A stretch of DNA of 64,000 nt, taken from the NCBI GenBank assembly GCA_002189035.1, contig NEEC01000010.1:682001-746000 (forward strand), given 5' to 3'. The position numbers and the translations under genes were made by a program. Within the stretch, counting starts at the first letter, position 1; the number at the start of each line of letters is the position of its first letter. The stretch is from Utricularia gibba (lineage: Eukaryota; Streptophyta; Magnoliopsida; Lamiales; Lentibulariaceae). A model generated the notes under the pieces. The model saw nothing but the letters and a program-made list of their open reading frames with translations, made no database searches and had not been told where the DNA came from. Positions 1 to 10,516 of the stretch are shown piece after piece.

Positions 1-468
1 TTCTGGAGTTTTACATCTGGCTAGCTGATGTAGTAGGGCCTTGGAACTGGAACAGTGGAAGCCACCGAGGCCCCAATTTACACCTGTGGAGTGGACAGTG
101 TCAAACTTTAAACTTTATTACAGGGTGGCCCGTTGCCGTCGGGCCAGGGCCACCGGGAACCAAGAAAACGGTGGAGGAAGCATTCCGATTCTGTAGCAGT
201 GAGCAGAGAAGACAAGGAAAGAAAAGAACGGCGTAACCGTTGCACCATTTTCTCTATCTATGCAAATAATCAGGATGTCGCTATTGGGCATTTCGATGCC
301 TTTTCACCGGAAGTAGACAGTCTTCAATGCTCCTAGCTTTTAGATTTTGCATTGCTTGATTTCGCGAGTCGCTGATAAGGGGAAGAAGGTTTGGTTTTAG
401 TGTGGATTGTGCAAAGGATTTGTGATTTGTCCTTCAAATTTTTTGTTTGTTGGGGTTTGGAGTTTGAA
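1..468. other. upstream region and probable 5' UTR of the RABC gene
   Basis: No protein-coding gene is supported here. The stretch just before position 469 is T-rich and looks like the 5' UTR or promoter-proximal region of the following GTPase gene. Short open frames at 133-336 (+) and 333-650 (-) have no recognisable domain. The minus one overlaps the real first exon of the GTPase and is a shadow. Confidence 0.4.
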
Positions 469-1601
469 ATGGGGAGTTCTGGGTGGGGCAGAGCAATCAC
501 GACCTCTCGTTCAAGATCTTGATGATCGGAGATTCTGCCGTCGGCAAGAGCACCCTCCTTTTCAGTTTCATTTCCAATCTTGTTGACGATGATCTTACCC
601 CCACCATCGGTATGAAATTCACTTCTTCTGGTCAATTTTTCTGCTTCCAACTTGAGTGTTTTATTTAAATACGTTATTGTATTTTTGGTGATTCTAAGGT
701 GTGGATTTCAAGATCAAGTTTCTTACGGTAGGCCACAAAAAATTGAAACTTACAATTTGGGATACTGGTGAGTTTTTTTTAGCTTCTTTGTGTCTTCACT
801 TGGAAATAGTCATATATGAGACTCTTAATATAGAATCGATTGCCATGTATACATGTCTGTCTCTTGTCAGCTGGACAAGAAAGGTTCAGGACACTGACCA
901 GTTCTTATTACAGAGGGGCACAAGGGATCATTCTTGGTTAGTTACTTTGTAGAATTCAAAGCCATTTTCTTGCACCCATGTTGTCTTTGTATCCCCATCT
1001 GATGATTTGTTTATGGGTAGTCTATGATGTAACAAGGCGGGATACATTTAAAAACTTGTCCGATATCTGGGCAAAGGAACTAGAACTGTACTCTTCCGGC
1101 AGGGAATGTATCAAGATGCTTGTTGGAAACAAAGTTGACAGGGTTTTTTCCCATCTTCTGTGTCTTCTTTAGTTTCCCCTTTTTTCCAAATGACGACATC
1201 CCGTGTATGCTGTCTCATTTGTATTATCTGATTCAGGAGTCGGATCGAGTAGTAGATAGGGAGGAAGGGCTGGCCCTGGCTAAGGAACTCGGATGTCTGT
1301 TCTTTGAAAGCAGTGCCAAAACTCGAGAAAGTGTTGAGCATTGTTTTGAAAAGCTTCTGATCAAGGTATGAAGAATGCTTGTTCTTGATACAGACAGAGA
1401 TGAATAACATTTACTTCGAATCCTGACACACATGAATCAGTCATACGGCAATGAGGAGTCTCTAAGGTATTATTTTGTTTCTTGTCCTTGTAACGATGAT
1501 GTTAGATAATGGAGGTTCCACGGCTACTTGAAGAAGGGTCTACTGTAAAGAGAAACATCCTGAAACAGAATCACGCCCGGAGCCGTGGCTGCTGCGCGTG
1601 A
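469..1601 (+). CDS. RABC: RABC/Rab18-like small GTPase, with a 1-nt coding deletion near the start
   Basis: Rab-family GTPases cycle between GTP and GDP and direct vesicle or lipid-droplet traffic; plant RABC is the Rab18 clade. Six exons fit: 469-609, 699-767, 871-936, 1021-1142, 1237-1365 and 1506-1601, all with GT-AG introns. In order they show the P-loop GDSAVGKS, switch I TPTIG, WDTAGQE, NKVD and the SSAK base-binding motif. The tail KIMEVP..LLEEGS is typical of RABC2, and the C-terminus GCCA can supply cysteines for geranylgeranylation. From the ATG at 469 the frame is lost within about five codons: 14 nt separate the ATG from the conserved GQSN..LSFKIL frame, where 12 or 15 are needed. 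With one base restored the product would be 207 aa, the normal length. The next in-frame ATG (522) would delete the residues before the P-loop. The P-loop Ala replaces the usual Gly. Family certain; function of this copy depends on the frameshift. Confidence 0.9.
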
Positions 1602-2199
1602 GATGCTGCTCCAGGTGCAGTACACTGTAAATGATTATGTTGTGTTGCTGCAACATGCTTGATGCTGTGCTCCTTTTGATGTTGCTGGAGACCAGTGGAA
1701 TGTGTAAAAATCTGTTGATTCGTTATACTCTCCAAGAATGTGTAATACAGACGACCCATGAATAGATAGTTAAGTTGGATATGCATCATACACACAAATC
1801 AATGGCCTCTAACGATCACACGATTTAAATATATAAAAAAACATGAATTATACTTAAAAAAATAGATTCAATAAATTATTAGTAATATATAAATAATTAT
1901 ATATTTAATTATTTTATTTTTAAATTACGATATAAAATTGCTTGCACCTAACTATATAGCCGCCGGGAATTGGCGCCCTGTAGGAGAAACAGACACCCAC
2001 AGCCATAACTCCATTGTTTGGAGTTAGTTTTCATTACAGTAACTTTGATATAACGATGAAGAGGTAATGATGGAGTAACCAGCGGCGGCCCCCCATATGG
2101 GCGTGTCATGAATGGTGTGGGGACGCAGACTACAACATCAAGAATTTTAGTGGGAGTGACCACGCCGACCCATCAGATCAATTCCCGGTTGCGCTCTAC
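1602..2199. other. intergenic region downstream of RABC
   Basis: This is the 3' flank of the GTPase gene, AT-rich between about 1800 and 1950. No open frame here has a recognisable domain. Confidence 0.4.
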
Positions 2200-2600
2200 T
2201 AGAGCTGGGCACGGTTACGGGTTGACCCGTTTATCCGGCGGGTCAACCCGTGACGGGTCCAACCCGTAACCCGTAACCGTCAAAAATGGGTACGGGACAG
2301 GTCGGTTGTACACGGGTACGAGACGACTCGACGGATCAGTGTAAATAGGCCTAGCGTATAGTATATTAAGAAGTGTTGGACTAATTCACAAAAATATGAA
2401 TAATGGGTAGTCCATACCCTAATTATCAATGAATATATTTAATATTATTAAAGTTAAAAAAAATGACGCATGTCAACCCGTGACCAGAACGGATCAGCCC
2501 ATCCAATCCCGTCAACTCGTACCCGTCCAGTCAGCCATTTTATTTTTTACCAGGCGGGTTCTACCCGTGACCCGCCGAGTCGGACCCGTTCCCACCTCTA
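2200..2600. mobile_element. 401-bp hAT-type MITE with terminal inverted repeats and 8-bp target duplication
   Basis: The left end reads TAGAGCTGGGCACGG and the reverse complement of the right end reads TAGAGGTGGGAACGG, imperfect terminal inverted repeats of the hAT superfamily. They are flanked by 8-bp duplications CGCTCTAC (2192-2199) and CGCTCTAG (2601-2608), which differ at one base. The interior is crowded with GGGT/ACCC words (tandem ACCCG motifs), as is usual for subterminal hAT repeats. There is no coding capacity. The ends resemble those of the 4.75-kb hAT element at 30688-35436, so the two may belong to the same family. Confidence 0.85.
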
Positions 2601-2608
2601 CGCTCTAG

Positions 2609-3650
2609 TAATAATGACTACGCCGTAATTCCATTCCCATTGTCATCATCTTCTCCAATTTAAATTCTCTCCCTGTTAAACCACTCATTTTATATGCTTC
2701 TTCATTTAGCCCGAGGAGAGCAAACAGAGCTCCTCCTCGGATACCCACCCCCAACTATGCAAAGACAATCGAGTGAATGTGTGTGATAAGGTTTAAAATT
2801 TGTGAAATACCTCTAATCTACAATCAATGTTGTGAAAATAACGTATTTTACAAGAGAAAAAGATAGGCATTTAGCAAACATACTCCAACTATAGTCCCCC
2901 TTCGTCGGTTGCCCTGGAATATGGCATCCTATGAATGTATAGGATACTGATAACATTCTTTTATTACATCTTGCAAGCAGTGTCTCGATTTTCAGAAGAG
3001 AAACAGAACAAAGAAGCATCTTATGGCCTGGGACGAAATGAAAGGCTATCACGTACAGGAAAAAAATTCCACGCTATACTACAAACGCTTTCTTGAAAAA
3101 ACAGACCACGTTTCCTCCTTAAAGCTGAAGATAGAGAGAGATTCTTTGCCCAACGGTCAACTCCTACTTTTAGTTTATTGATATATTTTGCAGCGCATTG
3201 AATGCTTTCTGAGCACATAGTGACCTAGAAATCTGGGTCACGGGGCCGACCCACGTTGGATTTCAACAGAAGTCATGTGGACTCTATGGATGGGTGTTGT
3301 TGAAGGAAACGGCGTGACTATGTAATTCTCCAATTAGAAAAGCTAAAGCTCTCTGTAAATACATGGTTTTAGTCTCTGCGTAGGAAATGGGAATGGGGAC
3401 TTGACTACACAATATTCTTTGCAGGTTGTGAAAGGAAAAATATCGAAAGAAGAAGAACTTACAACTTCTCTTTTTCCTCCTGCTACTCTGCTTTTTTAGG
3501 TCAGGCTTGTTCTTTTGTCTTCCTTTGCTTTCGCATTGGATGTCCACCCAGGCACTCTTGTTATAGACAATACCACGCTCCCAAGGAGCCGGAGGAGAGG
3601 GTTTACACCTAGGCGCCTCTTCTCCATCGTGTTCTTTGGACTGTGCAAAA
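2609..3650. other. intergenic and promoter region of the pectate lyase gene
   Basis: About 1 kb without a supported gene. Short minus-strand open frames have no domain, and no repeat family seen elsewhere in the window occurs here. The last few hundred bases should carry the pectate lyase promoter and 5' UTR, but I see no convincing core element. Confidence 0.35.
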
Positions 3651-5438
3651 ATGGTGAGGATCGTTCATCTGCTGCTTGCCTTCTGGAGTATCCAAATGGG
3701 ATTCGCTTCTCTCAACCTCACTCTTCCTGGTCAACATCATGACCCTGAAGCAGTTGCTATTGACGTTCACAGGCATGTCAACTTTTGCGTTTGCTTGCTA
3801 TTCTCCTTTCTGAAACGCATTTGCATTTGCTTGCTATTTTGAAGTTTCTATAGCTAGGGGTTTCACATGAAATGTGGTCAATCTGTCTTGGGATATCTGT
3901 AGGTGGATGAAGAATCCTGTTCTTCTCCCTCTGTTTTTAAGAAATCGGTTGCTTGATTTATGCGTATGGTATCAGAAAAAAAAAACTAACTTGTTGAAGG
4001 ATTCGCGCAGAAAAGTGAACGATTCACTTTCTAGAAGACGAGTACTCACCACTGCACAGTCTTCCGACTGCTTGACGGGAAATCCAATCGACGACTGCTG
4101 GCGGTGCGACCCCAGCTGGGAAAAGGACCGGCAGCGCCTCGCAGACTGCGGGATTGGTTTCGGACAGTATGCCCTGGGCGGCAAAGGCGGCCGCTTTTAT
4201 GTTGTCACCGATTCCTCCGACGACGACGCTGTGAACCCAAAACCAGGGACTCTACGTTATGGGGTTATCCAAACTGAGCCTCTTTGGATCATCTTTTCTG
4301 CGAACATGCTCATACGGCTCTCGCAAGAGCTGATTTTCAATTCCTACAAAACCGTCGACGGCCGCGGTGCCAACGTCCATATAGTTGGCGGCGGCTGCAT
4401 AACTCTGCAGTTTGTGACAAACGTTATCATCCACAACATTCACATCCACCACTGTTATCAGGCAGGGAGACTTTAGTGCGGTCGAGCCCAACCCATTACG
4501 GGTGGCGGACGATGTCCGATGGCGATGGCATAAACATCTTCGGCGCCAAAGATATTTGGATCGATCACTGTTCGCTGTGGAATTGTAAGGATGGGTTGAT
4601 TGATGTGATTATGGGCTCGACGGCGATCACCATATCGAACAACCATTTTGCTCATCACAATGAAGTAATGCTCTTGGGGCATAGCGATGATTATCTACCA
4701 GATTCTGGTATGCAAGTCACCATCGCTTTCAATCATTTTGGGCGTGAGCTGATTCAGAGAATGCCCAGATGCAGAAGAGGGTATATCCATGTCGTTAACA
4801 ACGATTTCACCAGGTGGGAAATGTATGCTATCGGCGGCAGCGGCAATCCCACAATCAACAGCCAGGGAAACAGATATATTGCGCCCTTCGATTTCAACGC
4901 CAAGGAGGTAAAAGTTTACAATTTGAGCTGCTCTTCGTGCAGAATGAGATAAAAGTTTGTTTACGTGTTCCTTTCAGGTGACTAAGAGAGTGGATTCGGT
5001 TACTGATGAATGGAAGGACTGGAATTGGAGGAGTGAAGGTGATATAATGGTGAACGGAGCCTTCTTCGTTGCTTCTGGACAGGGAATTCAGGAGAGGTAT
5101 GAAAAAGCTTATAGCGTCGAACCCAAATCTGCAGCATATATTGTTCAACTCACCGCCAATGCCGGCGTTTTCCGCAGCAGGTTTTTCCCATTTCTAGACT
5201 TCCCTCACAGTTCTTTCATGATACCAAATTGAAGCATGTGATAATTTTTTCCAGACGGAACCATCTGGGCAAGTGGGCAGCCGACGGCATTGGCGCCGGA
5301 GCAAATTTAGTAGGGAACTCCGGCATATTTGATGATGAGGACGATGCCACTTCCAGTGGAATGAGGACTCCCATAGCAGCTACTACCACAACCTTGTATG
5401 TTTTTGCTTGCTCCTTGATCTTAAGTAGGAGTGTTTAG
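3651..5438 (+). CDS. pectate lyase (PL1 family), with a 1-nt coding deletion and a hydrophobic C-terminal tail
   Basis: Pectate lyases cleave de-esterified homogalacturonan in the cell wall by Ca-dependent beta-elimination. Exons 3651-3772, 4011-4907, 4978-5180 and 5255-5438 fit. The N-terminus [20 protein letters not shown] is a signal peptide. The N-terminal domain has VNDSLSRRR and the paired-Cys segment [13 protein letters not shown]. The catalytic beta-helix has [46 protein letters not shown] and WEMYAIGGS. Intron 1 would use a GC donor (GCATGT at 3773). Exon 2 loses its frame at 4463-4476, just before [12 protein letters not shown]; one added base gives 468 aa, a full-length enzyme. The C-terminus has an acidic/Ser-Thr stretch followed by [10 protein letters not shown], which resembles a GPI-attachment signal found in a subset of plant pectate lyases. 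Family certain; whether this copy is functional depends on the frameshift. Confidence 0.88.
3773..4010 (+). other. probable GC-AG intron of the pectate lyase gene
   Basis: The conserved join ..DVH|RKVNDSL.. needs a splice from CACAG|gcatgt to gcgcag|AAAAGTG. No GT donor near 3773 keeps this join. GC donors are a known minority class in plants. The alternative is a GT-to-GC sequence error. Confidence 0.6.
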
Positions 5439-5714
5439 GAAACTCTAGATAAGTGGATTGGGACGACGAGATCACTCTGTTGGAAGGGAGCAATTCCCAT
5501 TAGTTTCATGTTCGCCCCTCACAGAGCAGATCTTTTCTTCTGTGGAATCGCTACTGCTATTCCATTTCCTTGTAGGACGAATGTCGAACATTGACTTACG
5601 AAGAAGTTTAAGGATATCTTTTTCAGTTACATTATATTTTGTGGACTATCCAATCAGGATCAACATAGAAAAACCATGTACATATATGATCCTTGACAGC
5701 CTATGATCATGTTA

Positions 5715-7477
5715 TCAAGTTTCTTCGGTGTACTCTTTTGCTCTGAACTTCTTATAGATGTCTCCCTTGTAGAACTTTCTTGTTCTGATGACAAGAGCAA
5801 AAGAAACGAGGCATCCTACAAAAGTAGCCATGGTGATTATCAGAAACGCCATCTTGTAGCAGTGAACACCGACGCAACTCAGATCTTGGCCGGCATGTCT
5901 CACAAGTCCCTCTTCAGCGAGTTGCTTTCTGGCTTCTTTATCATATAAATAGCCTGTAACTTTCACGTTGAAGATGTAGGCTCCAAGCGGGCTTGCCCCG
6001 CCGCCTACGCTATACAAAGTGGAGTAGTATTTCAGGCCAAAAAGTTCAGATATGATGGCGAAGACCAATGGCCACATTGCGCCAAAGCAAAACCCAATGA
6101 TGACCGAAGCTGCGTAGAGAGAATGCGGGACTCCGAAAGCAATGAGAATGTGGCCGCCGCAGCAAAAAAGAAGTACCAATGTAAGCATCAGTGGGCGTGG
6201 GAATTTATACTTGGCAAGGAATATCTCAGACGAGAAGCCTGATCCCACTCTGCCCAGATAGCCCCAAATGCTGACCAAAGAGACGAATGTGGAGATGCTT
6301 TTAGTGGGATACCCCAAAGCAATGCCAATCTGGCCGAGATTATCAATGGCGGTCAACGTCCCACCGGCACCGAATGTTACTGATATGAAGAGGATGATCA
6401 TGTCGATGCTGCACAAGGCCTGGAGAATGGTGTAGTCTTCGCCTCTTTCGGGTGGATTTAAAATGTCGCTCCACCACCGAGGAGTATGCTGCTGCGGCTT
6501 TTCTAATCGGTCCTCAGCCTGAGATGGTACTTCCACCTGAGTCATGTCCTGTTGGGATGGCACATGCTGCTCAGCCGTCGGCGGAGTTGGGTTTTGGATG
6601 ACTAGTTTTAATGGAGACACCGCTTTTTTTCGGGACAATATCTTGCTACGCCGGAGTTTGAGTTCTTCTCTGAAAACAATGGCGACTGGAGCAACTAGAA
6701 GAATCAGCACAACAATGGAACATCCTGCAGACGCAGCTCCGGGGAAAACAAGTCCATTTTGTAAGATAATCAATAGCATTAGAATGCCCGCTAGGACAAG
6801 GGATACATAAAGAAGATCGTAAAATACTTGGACTTCATTCTCTTGTCTAATCGGTTTCATCAAACGGACAATTCGAAGAAGAAGGAACGAAACCGCCGCT
6901 GGCAGCCAGGCGATAAGAAGAATCAACGAAGTGGAGTCGTTCCCGTAAAACCCACGGTAAAGCTGAGTTATTATGGCGCCGCTCAGGCCGGTGAATCCCT
7001 TCAGAAGACCGATTACGATTCCCTGCTTTCGGGAAAATTCTTAACGCAAGTGACCAGAGCGCCGGTGTTGGAAAATGTCTGCGAATTCGCACCGATGAAA
7101 ATGTAAAGACACATCTGCCACAACTGGGGTTTTGTCGTCCGCCCAGAGACAGCAAGCCAAATCATGAAATAGCCGGAGAAATTCATCGTGAGACCGATGG
7201 CAAGAACCACCCACGGCGGAGTAATCTCGTTGACTACACCAGAAATAATTCCGATGTTACCACCGAGATCCTTGAAGAACCCCACCAAATTCAAGGTTGT
7301 TTGGTCGTATCCCAGCGCCGTCTTGATATCGTTCGAGTAAATCCCGAAGATGTAACTGGCGCCGGACACAGACATGATTAGGAGGCAGGCGAAAACCATG
7401 AACCACCGGCTCAACAGTACCTGCCGGCAGAAGGCTCCAGCGCTGCCGAACCTCCGTCGAAGCTCCCCCGCCACCAT
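5715..7477 (-). CDS. nodulin-like/NFD4-type MFS transporter, with a 1-nt coding deletion
   Basis: This is a single-exon gene for an MFS carrier of the plant Nodulin-like/NFD4 group. Members sit in membranes; substrates are mostly unknown. The start ATG at 7477 begins MVAGELRRRFG. The Nodulin-like half follows with SRWFMVFACLLIMSVSGASY, the YSNDIK..LGYDQ segment, FKDLGGNIG and NFPESR. After a hydrophilic loop of about 100 residues comes the C-terminal MFS half with DYTILQALCSIDM, FGAGGTLTAIDNLGQIG, WGYLGRVGSG and GASPLGAYIFN. The frame breaks after FPESRE near 7021-7027: the plus strand reads tccctgc where the conserved RGIVIGLLKGFTGL segment needs one more base. One base restored gives 587 aa, normal for the family. 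Both halves are otherwise free of stops. Confidence 0.85.
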
Positions 7478-7856
7478 CGCCGACCCACGGAGCAGTTGTG
7501 TTGACCAGTTTCAAATATCAGTTAATTGCTCTTATTACAAGATTAGACGCCAGCCAACGCAAAAGTCTGAGCAAGATTTGGTATAATATCTTCAAATAAA
7601 TGCCGAATTCATTTAATATAAGAATAATGATAGAAAACAAATGTTCAAGTCTGAAAAAGATCCCGTGGAGTTTTTGGTTTTTACTACTTAGGTTGATTTA
7701 GATCCATTGCTTTGCTTCTGTTTGTGTGTGTAAAATAGGCACAAGCGAGCAGAGCACAATAGTATCGTCTCCCCATTTTCAGGTAACTGGGATCTGTTAC
7801 TGCATCTATTGCCCAAATTGCGAAGCACCCATGTCGTTGGAGGCATGAAAACTCAC
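7478..7856. other. intergenic region between XTH 3' end and MFS gene 5' end
   Basis: About 380 bp, AT-rich. It should hold the MFS promoter and the XTH 3' UTR, both on the minus strand. No separate feature is visible. Confidence 0.4.
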
Positions 7857-8952
7857 TCACCGCCACCCACATTCCGGTGTCAGCGAATGATCCCTTTTGT
7901 AATCCCTGCAATAGTCATAAATCATATACTTGCTCTGCACCCATTCCATAGCTCGCCATTGCTCTCCCGTCAGCCCGCCGGAGGGGAATGGTGAGGCCGA
8001 TACACGGCGGCATGTCGCCGGCGCAAAGGCAGTGCACCCACTCGCCTTGAATTCGGTGAACTGCCCAACAAACGGCTGATACCGATAGTCGGCCTTGTAT
8101 TTACCATCGTCCGTGGCCCAGGAGGATGCATCCCATATCGATCCATACACCCACATCGGCCTCAAGGGAAAAGTGGAAACGCTCTTGTTTGGGTACCATC
8201 GTATCGGCACATCATCGACCAAGAATCTGAATCCACGGATAAATCAGAGAGACTGAAATCCGATCGTACGTAAAGGAAGAAAAACAGCGTTTGCTATCTA
8301 TTTACATGATTTCGTTTTGAGTCCACAGAACGGCGTAGCGATGAAAGTCTTGTGTTGGGTCGAACCAGAGATGGAATTTCATTTCTCTTCCGATAATGTT
8401 TCCGTCTCCACTCCCTCGTACGTAGATGTTTGTCTGAAGTGTGTAGGGTTCTCCCAACGCCGCACCGAGGAACTCAATGTCGATTTCATCGTGATACCCC
8501 GGGTGAGCCTCGCTGTTAGAGAGCTAAAAGAAGCAACGACCAGTTATTTCTTTTTTCACGTGAAAACAGTGGCCCATTTTGGCGTAAAGCGAGACACAGA
8601 GTATTCCCCTGCGTTCTGTCTATCTGGTAAAGAAGAAGAATCTTACGTAAAAGGCAGTGTTGACGCCAGCGGTGTACCCCGGCTGAAGCTTAATGGATGC
8701 GCCGAAGTAACCCGAATGAAACGGCTTCACAGACTTGAAGCCGCTCCCTGAGGCCCTGTCGAGCCAGATGGTGGTGACGCCATTGGAGTCGACTCTCTGA
8801 TGAGACGGGCCCCAGAGGTTTTTGTAGCCGCGGTCGAAGCGGAGAGATGGAAAATGGCTGCTGGGGTAAAATCCCGGTAGCGGGGGCGGCTGATCGGCGG
8901 CGGCTGTGTGGAAGAGGAGGAGGAGGAGGAGGAGGAATAGGAGAGGAGACAT
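7857..8952 (-). CDS. XTH: xyloglucan endotransglucosylase/hydrolase, XTH31/32 type
   Basis: XTHs cut and religate xyloglucan chains in the wall; the XTH31/32 clade includes enzymes with hydrolytic (XEH) activity. Three exons on the minus strand, 8952-8647, 8523-8306 and 8226-7857, total 894 nt for 297 aa with no breaks. The start [20 protein letters not shown] is a strong signal peptide. [21 protein letters not shown] and [20 protein letters not shown] follow. The catalytic GH16 motif [10 protein letters not shown] lies at the start of exon 2. [26 protein letters not shown] and the XTH C-terminal Cys pairs with [16 protein letters not shown] close the protein. Length and motifs fit Arabidopsis XTH31/32. 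This gene is intact, unlike its three upstream neighbours. Confidence 0.95.
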
Positions 8953-10047
8953 GAAAATGGAGGGAGTGAAGTTACCTACCACTACTAGCAGTGGGAGGGG
9001 AGGGAGGGGAGGGGATGGTACATGGGATTGGAATGAGTGGTATAAGTAAAGAGTGAGAGAAGGGTTGCTTGTACATCCCACAACACTCGAGTAAATGCTC
9101 CACTGTTAAGGGTGGCGGTGAATGGGCGGGCTGGATGATGGGGTGTGGGGAGACCCCAGTGTCGGTGTGGAGAAATCAACAGTCAGTCGGTAATACATAG
9201 TTTGTTTTGTTTCTAGTGTATCGATATAACAAGGATGACTCGATGGTGTGTAGCAAACAATAGCAGCATATCCAAATAGGAAAATAAAATAAAATAGGTA
9301 GGGAGGATGAGAGGCAATAATGCATACTACTGTTGGGACTTGGGACTAACGGGAAATCAAAGTCCAAGGGGGATCGGGATTCTCTTGCATTATTTGGAAT
9401 GGATTAACTGGGGGTTTAGGGTAGAGAGTAGAATCGGGTTGCTCCAACCCTAATCTAATCTAATCTAATCAATGCCTTGATGATGATGATGGAGTAGACT
9501 GAGGAAGCCTTCTCCTATTCACACACAAGAGGAATACGACACTGTCCGTATTACCAGAGTCGTCTCCCCAGCAATCCAAAGTCCAGTCCTACGCCAGCCA
9601 GCCAGCCCCCGGTTTCGACAACACAATATGTTAAAAAAAACAGCGTGGATTCAAGTATTTATTACACGGGGTTCGGCAACGGGTGGATAATCTATTCTTT
9701 TCATAAATCGGTAGACGGCCGGCCGGCTGATAAGGACGACCCGGAAGTGCGTCCTCTTCCGCGTGGGACGCTTCTGGCCCTAACATCACGGGCACTATCC
9801 ATTCGACACCGTGCCTTGTGACAAAACACGAGATGCATCCACCAGTCCAATGTTTGTAGAGGTATTGAGCGTTTTCATATCATTTCGGAGAAGGAAAGCA
9901 ACAGTAAATCCTTCATATTACCTTCTTCATGCTTTCCATGGCGCGTGTCATGGGGATGATGACCATGGCTCTACCCGATTAAATTGGAGGAGGGAGCAAT
10001 TTAATCGACAAGGTAATAAACATATCGAGAGTTCATAGAAATGATAT
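8953..10047. other. intergenic region: XTH promoter side and flank of the Copia element
   Basis: The XTH upstream sequence (minus strand) is rich in CCTCC/CTC runs near 8990-9010 and includes short direct repeats such as the TAATC run at 9452-9470. No coding domain is seen. The Copia left LTR begins at 10048. Confidence 0.4.
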
Positions 10048-10435
10048 TGTTGGTAAATGATGGAAAAGCAAAGAACCGATCGAAGATAGCCAACATACTG
10101 CAAGTGTTTTTGAGTGGAAATGAAGTGTTTGTGGATTGAGGGCGACATGGCTGCTCTTGAGTCTACAAGTGAATAGTAGACCAAACCAAAGCCCAATTAT
10201 GTTAAGAACCCATGGCCCAAGTGGAGAGACATTGACTCAAGAAGCAAAATGAAGTGGAAATCTGACTGCAACAAGATGACATGACAACGGCTAGTTTCAC
10301 ACTCTATAAATATCTGCTCATGTATCCAAAACAAGCATGCCAAAAATACAAGTGTTCGATAACATCTCAATATCTTCAAATATCTCATAGATTCCTGTCT
10401 CTTTCAAGCCTTCAGTTTCAATCAAAACTTCAACA
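10048..10435 (+). repeat. 5' LTR of the Copia element (388 bp)
   Basis: It starts TGTTGGTAAATGATGG and ends AACTTCAACA, a TGTT..AACA pair. A TATA-like CTCTATAAATATCTG lies near 10300. It lacks a ~30-bp stretch and one hairpin arm that the 3' LTR keeps. Confidence 0.85.
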
Positions 10436-10516
10436 TGATGCATCCGACGTGAACGTGCTTTCCACCCAACCATCTCCTCCTTAACCTTCACACACCTAAC
10501 CTTCGAGGACGATCTC

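Noticed and set aside
1441-1466. Possible extra RABC exon (SYGNEESL)
   Set aside because: It has splice-like borders, but joining 1365 directly to 1506 gives KIMEVP, the conserved RABC sequence; including it would insert residues no family member has.
8317-8751. 144-codon plus-strand frame
   Set aside because: Antisense to XTH exons 1 and 2.
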